A DNA stretch of 8,134 nt. Origin: Acidimicrobiia bacterium. GTDB taxonomy: Bacteria > Actinomycetota > Acidimicrobiia > Acidimicrobiales > SKKL01. Below, in pieces: positions 1-5,261 of this stretch; within the stretch, counting starts at the first letter, position 1; each line of letters begins with the position of its first letter. Under the pieces are notes generated by a model that saw only the letters and a list, made by a program, of their open reading frames with translations, was not told the DNA's origin and made no database searches. The stretch spans positions 1 to 8,134 of the forward strand of contig JBAYRL010000024.1 in the NCBI GenBank assembly GCA_041676705.1. Direction: 5' to 3'. A program made the translations under genes and the position numbers.

Positions 1-1488
1 GAAGCACAAGCACTGCTGGCCCTGTCGGGGGCGGATCGTTGGGACACACAGGCCGGGTTGGATGCTGTGTTAGGTGCTATTGAGGACACCCCCGGCGCTA
101 CAAGCTTTGGAACACTGGCTGATAGTGGTGATGGGTTGGTGCCTGTTGAAGGGGACGTTTGGCCAGAGACCGGTGAAATCGGTTTTATTAGAACATCTAA
201 TACCCTGGTGCTGGTTGGGGTAGGGGACACGGGTTGGAATGTTGTGGTAGCCCCACCTGTAGGACCGATTCTTGGTGGGACCGTACCTGCCGGTCTGGTT
301 GAGGGTAACACACCAACAGAACTAGTAGTTGACGGCCTGGTTCCAGGTGTGACCGTTGATGGCACGCCTGGCCCTACCGAGCCGCCAACCACTACCACAA
401 CAGAACCAGAACCGGTACCGTTTAGTTGGGTACAAAGCATTTCTAGTCAAAACCACAGCTGTGGTTTAGCTATAAAAGGCGGTGCTTGGTGTTGGGGTGA
501 TCATTCTTATGGTCGGCTAGGGGATGGGACTGCTTCCGAGCAGAACACCCCAAGTGTTGTTGCTAATAATCATGTGTTTAAAGAAATCGTGCCAGGCAAC
601 ACCTATGTCTGTGGTCTAGACACTGCGGGTAAAGCATGGTGTTGGGGCGAAAACGGGTACGGTCAGTTGGGAGACAATACAACGACCAACCGTCCTACAC
701 CTGTTGAGGTGTCTGGCAACCATATCTTTACACAAATCGTTGCTGGTAATGGGCACACTTGCGGGCTAGACCTTGCGGGTAAAGCATGGTGTTGGGGTTT
801 AAACGGGAATCGGCAGCTGGGGGATAACACAACCACTAACCGTTATGTGCCTACCGTGATGGCTGGTAACTACACGTTTATGTATCTTAGTGCTGGTGCT
901 AACCATACTTGTGGGCTAGATTTTGATGGTAAAGCTTGGTGTTGGGGCCAAAACAACTATGGGCGGCTGGGGAACGGGACCACAGTTTCTCATCTTACAC
1001 CTGTAGCTGTTTCAGGTAACCGTACCTACACCCAACTCACTGCTGGTTATGAGCACACCTGTGGTCTAGACACTGCGGGTAAAGCTTGGTGTTGGGGACG
1101 TAAAAACTTGGGGCAGCTAGGGTCAGGTACAGCAGGTACTCAGAGCCCTTCCCCAGAAGCGGTTGCTGGTAACCGGGTGTTTGTGGAACTTGCTGTTAGA
1201 CACAACCATTCCTGTGGGCTAGACACGGCCGGTAAAGCTTGGTGTTGGGGCCAAAACCAGTATGGTCAGCTGGGTGATAACAGCACCTCTCAGAGAACTA
1301 CACCGGTTGTTGTGTCTGGTAACAAAACTTTTTCACAAATCAGTGTTGGTTGGGAACATTCTTGTGCTGTTGATGAGGTGGGTGAGATGTGGTGTTGGGG
1401 TCGTGGGGCTAGCGGACGTTTAGGTAACGGCACAACATCACAGTTTACCGTTCCGACGATCGTCACAAAACCGGTACCATATCTGTAA
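1..1488 (+). CDS. RCC1-repeat (beta-propeller) surface or secreted protein, 5' end missing
   Basis: The reading frame is open from the first base of the window, so the true start lies upstream; 495 residues are visible before the TAA stop. Residues 1 to about 100 form a non-repetitive region that I do not firmly recognise. A Pro/Thr-rich linker follows at about residues 120-138 (PTEPPTTTTTEPEPVP). Residues 141-495 are seven tandem units of about 50 residues, each with an H-[ST]-C-G-L-D ... W-C-W-G ... G-[QR]-L-G-[DN]-x-[TS]-[TS] core. This is the RCC1 (regulator of chromosome condensation) propeller repeat. Seven units suffice for one closed propeller. Bacterial RCC1 proteins are mostly extracellular or surface proteins of unknown ligand. 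The two cysteines in every repeat and the Thr/Pro linker fit export and disulfide bonding. The non-repetitive part could be a pilin-like or other anchoring domain, but this is a guess. A terminator-like hairpin follows. Confidence is high for the repeat domain and low for a specific function. Confidence 0.93.
   Translation, partial: EAQALLALSGADRWDTQAGLDAVLGAIEDTPGATSFGTLADSGDGLVPVEGDVWPETGEIGFIRTSNTLVLVGVGDTGWNVVVAPPVGPILGGTVPAGLVEGNTPTELVVDGLVPGVTVDGTPGPTEPPTTTTTEPEPVPFSWVQSISSQNHSCGLAIKGGAWCWGDHSYGRLGDGTASEQNTPSVVANNHVFKEIVPGNTYVCGLDTAGKAWCWGENGYGQLGDNTTTNRPTPVEVSGNHIFTQIVAGNGHTCGLDLAGKAWCWGLNGNRQLGDNTTTNRYVPTVMAGNYTFMYLSAGANHTCGLDFDGKAWCWGQNNYGRLGNGTTVSHLTPVAVSGNRTYTQLTAGYEHTCGLDTAGKAWCWGRKNLGQLGSGTAGTQSPSPEAVAGNRVFVELAVRHNHSCGLDTAGKAWCWGQNQYGQLGDNSTSQRTTPVVVSGNKTFSQISVGWEHSCAVDEVGEMWCWGRGASGRLGNGTTSQFTVPTIVTKPVPYL
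421..1485 (+). repeat. Seven tandem RCC1 repeat units (about 150 bp each)
   Basis: Unit starts at 421, 571, 721, 871, 1021, 1174 and 1324 give seven in-frame units. Units 1-4 and 6 are 50 codons, unit 5 is 51 codons, and unit 7 runs to the stop. Each unit begins with an aromatic-x-x-[IL] strand and ends in a [VA]-x-G-N turn (ANN in unit 1); unit 7 lacks that turn because the protein ends there. DNA similarity is strong in the core. Positions 610-647 (unit 2) and 1060-1097 (unit 5) are identical except for one base, which suggests recent duplication or gene conversion between units. Unit 7 is the most divergent in its core (CAVDEVGEMWCWG). Confidence 0.9.
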
Positions 1489-1503
1489 CCACGCAAACCA
1501 GCA

Positions 1504-1540
1504 ACGGCCCCCTAAACATAACTGTATGTAGGGGGGTCGT
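1504..1540 (+). terminator. Hairpin after the RCC1 gene, probable terminator
   Basis: The arm ACGGCCCCCTA (1504-1514) pairs with TAGGGGGGTCGT (1529-1540) with one bulged G and one G-U pair. The loop can fold further through CATA/TATG. It starts 15 bases after the RCC1 stop codon. The downstream tract (GGCTGTTTATATT) is only moderately T-rich, so efficiency is uncertain. Confidence 0.6.
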
Positions 1541-1594
1541 GGCTGTTTATATTGGGGTGGGTGGGTAGCTAGCACACCATGACTTGTAGAAACA

Positions 1595-1635
1595 CACACA
1601 CTATCATGCGGTGGTGTTGGTGTTTTTAGTGTGTG
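1595..1635. repeat. Inverted repeat, 9-bp arms
   Basis: CACACACTA (1595-1603) is exactly complementary to TAGTGTGTG (1627-1635), with a 23-base G+T-rich loop. The arms are low in complexity (CA/TG alternation), so chance is possible. It may be an RNA hairpin or a protein-binding site. Confidence 0.4.
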
Positions 1636-1828
1636 AGATGTTATAGGGTTTCTGCTATGTCTGGCTAGTACTGTTTGTGGTACGGATCTGGCATTCTACA
1701 CAGACCCCTAACATGCCAACTAGTTGATGTTTGGTTGGTGTTGATTTGGGGCCCTGTGCGTCTAAGAGAGCGGTTGAAACATTCCCTGCGGTGAGTGTTC
1801 AGTTTGTTCTCAGCCATCGTTTTTGTGT

Positions 1829-1874
1829 TGAGCCCCCTGTTTTTAGTGGAAAACTGTCAAAAACGGGGGGCTCA
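1829..1874. repeat. Long hairpin, 16-bp arms with a single G-U pair
   Basis: TGAGCCCCCTGTTTTT (1829-1844) pairs with AAAAACGGGGGGCTCA (1859-1874) over 16 positions, the only imperfection being one G-U wobble. The loop is 14 bases (1845-1858). It is far more stable than expected by chance. It lies about 340 bases after the RCC1 stop and about 155 bases before the next start. No T-run follows directly on either strand, so it is not a typical intrinsic terminator. It may be part of an untranslated leader, a small RNA or a mobile-element remnant. Confidence 0.65.
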
Positions 1875-1875
1875 G

Positions 1876-1909
1876 CATGTTCCAAACCTGTTTTTTGGTG
1901 TGGAACGTG
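1876..1909. repeat. Second hairpin adjacent to the long hairpin
   Basis: CATGTTCCAAACC (1876-1888) pairs with GGTGTGGAACGTG (1897-1909), with one mismatch and one G-U pair. The loop is T-rich (TGTTTTTT). It starts two bases after the preceding 16-bp hairpin, so the two would stack as tandem stem-loops in one RNA. Confidence 0.5.
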
Positions 1910-2014
1910 TCGGAGGGTTGGTGTGCTGGTGTTGGGGTGGTTGTTGATGGTGGTGGTGCGGTAAGGGTGTGTTGGGGTAAGAGGCTTTAGATGTTTTTAG
2001 AGCTGTTTTGAAAC

Positions 2015-2021
2015 AAAGGAG
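2015..2021 (+). promoter_or_regulatory. Ribosome binding site deciding the start of paralogue A
   Basis: AAAGGAG lies 7 bases upstream of the ATG at 2029. It favours this ATG over the in-frame TTG at 2008, which lies upstream of the site itself. Confidence 0.8.
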
Positions 2022-2028
2022 TTGTGTA

Positions 2029-3480
2029 ATGCTAGTTCATAAATTAGTGCCCTATATTCATCATGATGTGCTGTTGGATTTGATGTTGGCGTCATATTCG
2101 CAAGATCCGCAGCTTGTGGAACGTGTATCTATAAACCCGTATTTGTCTGCGGCGACTGTAGCTAAATATTGGGAAGTGTTTCAACCTGCGGCGGTTGCTA
2201 AATCGGTGGTGACAGCTTCGTTAGATCCGAACATTGTGGGGTTGTTGCTTCACAAAAATGAGCAACGTCTGTCTGTGTTAGAAGCTATAGCCCAAACATG
2301 GAAACTACCGGTCTCGCAGGCAGAGATAGTTGTGAAACGTTGGCCGAAATCCAATCTGGACCGTCTTGTCGGGTTGTTTAGGAACTATCATGCTGGGTTG
2401 TTGACAGAGAGGGTACCTGCGATGGCTAGTGATACTCAGCTGCAATGGCTTGTTGAGGGTGGGTGTGCCCATGTTGATGAGGAATATGTGTGGAACGTTT
2501 TGGTGGAGGTCGCTGAAACTCGGAGACCTTCTGCTGTTACTATTGCCCAGATGGCACAAATTTTGTGTTTGTATCCGAAACTTAGAAGCCGTGTGTTAGC
2601 TTCAGATAACCTGTTGTTATGGAACAGTGTTGTATATGCACCGTTTAGTGGTGAAGAGCTCAAACAGTGGGTTTCTAAAATTGTGGATGCGGTTTTAGAA
2701 TCTCTTCGTGGGGTACGTACTGTTGCGTTGGGTGTGTTACGACGCCCCGATTTGGATGATGACGCCTATAGTTGGTTACGTCAAACGTTAGCACAAAACG
2801 GTGGTGAGCAGATCAGGTTGTTAGGTCCTGCGTACAACTATCGTGTGGTGCGTGGGGTTCCGCTATCTGAGTGTAACGACCCAGATCAGGTGTTAGCGTA
2901 TCTGCAACAGTTACGTTCAGGTTGGTTTACAAACGGTATACAAGTGTCGGTGATGATTTATCTTCTTAGGGAGATAGCGTCCAATCCGGTGTTGTGGGAA
3001 AATGTTGAGATTCGAAAGTTTATTCAACAAGAAACTAACTGGGCGTCGCTTCGCGGGTCGCTGCAGTCAGTGCCACCAGAAATAGTGCCGGTGTTACAAG
3101 AACTTCGGGACATGCCCTGGCATAACTCGTTTACCAATCCTGGCCAGACTCTTCTTGACAAGTTTTTGTTGTCAGGGGACAGTAACCAAAACAAGGTTAT
3201 GTCGGAACCGTTACGGTACAACCCGCCATCAGCGTTAATGTTGGGGGAGACTAACGACAGCTCTATCTCGAACGTTGGTGCTGTGGAACATCTATCACAA
3301 CAAGAAATAGGTTTTCACAGAACGGTCGGGGCAGCTAGTGTAGCGCTTTGGCTTGTTGATCAGCTGGGGGATGGTTCAACACCTGAATCTAAACAACAGT
3401 GGGGGACCGTGTTCATGTTACTTGTCGATTGGCAACGGTCTTTTGGTGAGCTCGTCGATGTTGCTAAACGGATCAGCTGA
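2029..3480 (+). CDS. Uncharacterised protein, paralogue A of a three-member local family
   Basis: This 483-residue protein starts at ATG 2029 behind a good ribosome binding site and ends in TGA. I do not recognise a named family. It is soluble-looking and apparently mostly helical, with no signal peptide, membrane segment or catalytic motif that I can see. Turns of the type N/D-P-x-hydrophobic recur (INPYL about 35, DPNIV about 66, RRPDL about 238, SNPVL about 318). Helices flank them, resembling alpha-solenoid proteins such as LRV or HEAT-like repeats; this fold is inference. The C-terminus (residues 446-482) carries an LGDGSTPESKQQW ... VDW ... GELVDVAKRI segment shared with paralogue B. 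Residues 1-220 align without a gap to paralogue B (104 identities by hand count). A weaker match to paralogue C also starts at residue 1. The gene converges on the flagellin gene, separated by two terminator hairpins, so it seems to be transcribed alone. Confidence 0.88.
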   Translation: MLVHKLVPYIHHDVLLDLMLASYSQDPQLVERVSINPYLSAATVAKYWEVFQPAAVAKSVVTASLDPNIVGLLLHKNEQRLSVLEAIAQTWKLPVSQAEIVVKRWPKSNLDRLVGLFRNYHAGLLTERVPAMASDTQLQWLVEGGCAHVDEEYVWNVLVEVAETRRPSAVTIAQMAQILCLYPKLRSRVLASDNLLLWNSVVYAPFSGEELKQWVSKIVDAVLESLRGVRTVALGVLRRPDLDDDAYSWLRQTLAQNGGEQIRLLGPAYNYRVVRGVPLSECNDPDQVLAYLQQLRSGWFTNGIQVSVMIYLLREIASNPVLWENVEIRKFIQQETNWASLRGSLQSVPPEIVPVLQELRDMPWHNSFTNPGQTLLDKFLLSGDSNQNKVMSEPLRYNPPSALMLGETNDSSISNVGAVEHLSQQEIGFHRTVGAASVALWLVDQLGDGSTPESKQQWGTVFMLLVDWQRSFGELVDVAKRIS

Positions 3481-3504
3481 CACACCTATCTAACATGGGT
3501 GTGT
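3480..3504 (+). repeat. Short inverted repeat at the end of paralogue A
   Basis: ACACACC (3480-3486) pairs perfectly with GGTGTGT (3498-3504) around an 11-base loop, starting on the last base of the stop codon. It precedes the larger terminator hairpin and may contribute to 3'-end structure. Confidence 0.35.
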
Positions 3505-3512
3505 GGTTACGT

Positions 3513-3553
3513 AATAAGGGTTGGTACCAGATTTGTTGGTACCAACCCTTATT
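3513..3553 (+). terminator. Perfect 17-bp hairpin downstream of paralogue A
   Basis: AATAAGGGTTGGTACCA (3513-3529) is exactly complementary to TGGTACCAACCCTTATT (3537-3553), with a 7-base loop GATTTGT. The sequence after it on the + strand is GTTGTTTC, moderately T-rich. The stem starts with A and ends with T bases on both strands, so it could terminate transcription from both directions between the convergent genes. Each arm also contains the palindrome GGTACC. Confidence 0.8.
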
Positions 3554-3572
3554 GTTGTTTCAGGTGTGTATG

Positions 3573-3597
3573 TGAAAAACCGAGCGGGGGTTTTTCA
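3573..3597 (-). terminator. Intrinsic terminator of the flagellin gene
   Basis: TGAAAAACC (3573-3581) pairs with GGTTTTTCA (3589-3597). Read on the minus strand, this is a hairpin ending in a T-run, about 20 bases after the flagellin stop codon. Its A-run and T-run symmetry allows bidirectional use. Confidence 0.75.
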
Positions 3598-3617
3598 TTT
3601 TGTGTGGGTGGGGTTGG

Positions 3618-4778
3618 TTATCGTAGCAACCCGAGCACGCTTTGGGGTAGCTGGTTGGCTTGTCCTAGCATCGCGGTGCCTGCTTGTAGCAGGATTTGGT
3701 GGCGTGTGAAGGACACCATTTCGAGTGCCATGTCGGTGTCTCGGATCCGGGATTCGGATGCTGTGAGGTTTTCTGTGGCTACTTGGAGGTTGTTGATAGT
3801 GGATTCGAAACGGTTTTGAACCGCTCCAAGTTCGCCTCGCATGGTTGATACTTCTGCGATAGCGGTGTCCATCGTGTCGATAAAGTTGGCGGCGTTTCCT
3901 GCGGTGAGTACATCACCTGAGATGTTGGTAGCGATCTCGGAAAGATTCATACCTTTCACAGTGATCGTTTCACCGTTGTTGGCACCAACTTGGAATTTGG
4001 CTTCTTCACCGTTAGCAGCGCTTACAGCACCAAAGTTGAGAGCTGTGGCGCCGTTACCGTCAATGGTGAAGGTGTCGTTGTGAGTTAAACCGAAATTGAT
4101 GTTGATATCAAAACCGGTTTGGGTGAGTTCGTTTGTGACACTGAATGTTTCGGCGAGGTGTCCGTCACCTGCGGTGACCATAGCGCCTCGGATACCGTTT
4201 TCGATCGCTGCGGTTAATGTGGAGGATGTGTAGCTACCTGCATCAAGTTTAACTGTGTAGGTTTCACCGTCGTAGTTGATGTTGATGGTGTCGTTTGTTC
4301 CGGTTACGGTGTGGGTTAAACCTGTGACCGTGGCTGTGGTGGTGGCGGGGGTGGCACCAAATTTGCCGGAGAGGAGTTCTTGGGTTCCGAACTTTGTTGT
4401 TTTAGCGATCCGACCGATTTCTTCTTTCATTTGGTCGATTTCGTTGTTCGCTGCTGTTCGGGCGGCGGTGTCGTTCGAAGCGTTTACGGATTGTACTGCG
4501 AGGTCACGCATACGGTTTAGCATGGCGTGTACTTCGTTTAGAGCACCTTCAGCGGTTTGTACTACTGAGATACCATCTTGGGCGTTGCGGGTTGCTTGTC
4601 GTAATCCTGATACTTGGGCTCGTAGGCCTTGGCTGATTACTAAACCGGCGGCGTCGTCTGCTGCACGGTTGATACGGAACCCTGATGAGAGTTTTTCGAG
4701 GCTTTTACCCATGACTGTGTTAGTCATTGACAGGTTGCGGTACGAGTTGAAAGCAGCGATATTTTGGTTGATACGCAT
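3618..4778 (-). CDS. fliC: Flagellin (flagellar filament subunit)
   Basis: This is a complete 386-residue flagellin, the protein exported by the flagellar type III system and polymerised into the filament. Residues 1-140 form the conserved N-terminal D0/D1 region: MRINQNIAAFNSYRNL, then SLEKLSSGFRINRAADDAAGL at about 26-46, then LNRMRDLAVQS at about 87-97. The last matches the segment known in other flagellins for D1 packing and TLR5 recognition. Residues of about 140-300 are a Thr/Asn/Gly-rich variable region containing a VGANNGETI motif (264-272). Residues of about 300-386 are the C-terminal helix region (NLTASESRIRDTDMALEMVSFTRHQILLQAGTAML in part, ending SVLGLLR). I chose the ATG at 4776-4778 because it begins the canonical MRINxN terminus and has AAGGA 11 bases upstream. 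An in-frame upstream start at 4832 would add 18 non-conserved residues across a leader hairpin. It has a terminator downstream and no other flagellar gene nearby. Confidence 0.97.
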   Translation of the reverse strand: MRINQNIAAFNSYRNLSMTNTVMGKSLEKLSSGFRINRAADDAAGLVISQGLRAQVSGLRQATRNAQDGISVVQTAEGALNEVHAMLNRMRDLAVQSVNASNDTAARTAANNEIDQMKEEIGRIAKTTKFGTQELLSGKFGATPATTTATVTGLTHTVTGTNDTININYDGETYTVKLDAGSYTSSTLTAAIENGIRGAMVTAGDGHLAETFSVTNELTQTGFDININFGLTHNDTFTIDGNGATALNFGAVSAANGEEAKFQVGANNGETITVKGMNLSEIATNISGDVLTAGNAANFIDTMDTAIAEVSTMRGELGAVQNRFESTINNLQVATENLTASESRIRDTDMALEMVSFTRHQILLQAGTAMLGQANQLPQSVLGLLR

Positions 4779-4814
4779 ATGGTTTACCGTCCTTGGTTTG
4801 TTTTGCGTAGTTTG

Positions 4815-4837
4815 TTTAGGTGATAGCCACACCTAAA
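4815..4837 (-). promoter_or_regulatory. Perfect hairpin or operator-like palindrome in the flagellin leader
   Basis: TTTAGGTG (4815-4822) and CACCTAAA (4830-4837) are exact inverted repeats around a 7-base centre, 37 to 59 bases upstream of the flagellin ATG. In RNA it would be an 8-bp stem in the 5' leader, placed upstream of the ribosome binding site rather than covering it. In DNA it could be an operator. I could not find a clear sigma-28 type promoter (CTAAA-N15-GCCGATAA) beside it. Confidence 0.5.
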
Positions 4838-4888
4838 AGGTTGTTTGTTGGTGTGGTTGTGTTACCCCGGTGTTTTTAGGTTTTGAAC

Positions 4889-5200
4889 ATGCCTGTCATC
4901 CCAAAACGCACCGTTGTTGTTGTTGTTGTGGTTTGGTGTGCAGGGTTGTTCGTTGTAGGGGTAACTGTGTTCAGTGTGTGGCTGGTTTGTGTTTCGGCAA
5001 CCAGCCCACCAGTTTTATGGTTGATAGGAACACTATGTGTGTGGGTAGTGGTGTGTGGGGTCCTTTCTGTAGTTGGTTGTGGTTATTGTGTTCAGCTTTG
5101 GTGGGGTTCCACACACCAATGGCCGCTCATCTGTGTTTTGTGTTCCGCATATCCCGCCGGTGTGGGTGGGGTTTGGTTGTTTGTGGGGTGTGTGCTGTGA
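4889..5200 (+). CDS. Possible small membrane protein (uncertain)
   Basis: The frame would encode 103 residues from ATG 4889 to TGA at 5200. It starts with a basic MPVIPKR and continues as a very hydrophobic Val/Trp/Cys/Leu-rich chain that could form two or three membrane helices (about residues 8-35, 43-65 and 80-102), with a short polar stretch near WWGSTHQW. The basic N-terminus before a hydrophobic segment fits inside-positive topology. Against it, any frame read through such G+T-rich DNA gives Val, Gly, Cys, Trp and Leu. The upstream sequence offers only a weak TTTAGG-type binding site, and an overlapping frame (4870-5214) is also open. No homologue is recognised. I regard it as possible but more likely spurious. 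Confidence 0.22.
   Translation: MPVIPKRTVVVVVVVWCAGLFVVGVTVFSVWLVCVSATSPPVLWLIGTLCVWVVVCGVLSVVGCGYCVQLWWGSTHQWPLICVLCSAYPAGVGGVWLFVGCVL
4980..5006. repeat. Inverted repeat, 8-bp arms
   Basis: GGCTGGTT (4980-4987) is exactly complementary to AACCAGCC (4999-5006), with an 11-base loop. It lies inside the uncertain small reading frame and in the middle of the divergent intergenic region, so it may be a structural element of either. Confidence 0.4.
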
Positions 5201-5246
5201 AGGTGGTTGTGTGAACAGTTTGTGAGCATATTTGTTGCTTGTATAT

Positions 5247-5252
5247 AAAGGA
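5247..5252 (+). promoter_or_regulatory. Ribosome binding site deciding the start of paralogue B
   Basis: AAAGGA lies 9 bases upstream of the ATG at 5262. It supports that ATG over an in-frame upstream alternative at 5232, which precedes the site. The resulting N-terminus also lines up residue for residue with paralogue A. Confidence 0.75.
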
Positions 5253-5261
5253 TGTGGGTTT

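Larger units (their letters stand above)
1541..2014. other. Non-coding gap with several inverted repeats
   Basis: No convincing gene is seen in this stretch of nearly 500 bases. Short open frames here lack a good ribosome binding site and run through the hairpins. The region holds a GGGGTGGGTGGG run (1554-1565), a perfect inverted repeat at 1595-1635, a long hairpin at 1829-1874 and a second hairpin at 1876-1909. From about 1905 onward it is strongly G+T-rich. The promoter of the downstream gene must lie here, but I see no clear -35/-10 pair. Confidence 0.6.
4838..5261. other. G+T-rich divergent intergenic region
   Basis: The region lies between the flagellin leader and paralogue B, which diverge, so promoters for both are expected here; none is unambiguous. 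The + strand is extremely G+T-rich: 53 of the 60 bases at 5161-5220 are G or T. It includes a (GTT)5 run at 4913-4927, a hairpin at 4980-5006 and a possible small membrane-protein frame at 4889-5200. TATATAA at 5242-5248 resembles a -10 box, but it touches the ribosome binding site and so is a poor candidate. Confidence 0.5.

Noticed and set aside
1595..1909. CRISPR-like or transposon-end interpretation of the inverted repeats
   Set aside because: The repeats are single hairpins of different sequence, not regularly spaced copies, and no transposase or cas gene is present.
1731..1964. Open frame of 77 codons in the gap before paralogue A
   Set aside because: It begins with a non-ATG codon without a binding site and runs through both arms of the strong hairpins at 1829-1909, which explain the sequence better.
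1489..2007. tRNA or other standard RNA gene in the long gaps
   Set aside because: I looked for a T-loop type GTTCGA with matching acceptor arms and found none in the three intergenic regions.
3499..3819. Open frames on the + strand at the end of paralogue A (3499-3819 and 3521-3709)
   Set aside because: They cross two terminator hairpins and overlap the flagellin 3' end in antisense, with no supporting start signal.
4276..4836. Long open frame on the + strand across the flagellin gene (186 codons)
   Set aside because: It is antisense to the flagellin coding region, whose protein is unmistakable; the antisense frame encodes nothing recognisable and has no good ribosome binding site.
4870..5214. 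Second open frame overlapping the possible small membrane protein
   Set aside because: Two frames are open at once in low-complexity G+T-rich DNA. This one has a non-ATG start and no clear topology, so it is most likely composition-driven.
5220..5249. Possible promoter TTGTGA ... TATAAA before paralogue B
   Set aside because: The spacing is plausible, but the -10 box overlaps the ribosome binding site at 5247-5252, so a transcript starting there would lack it.
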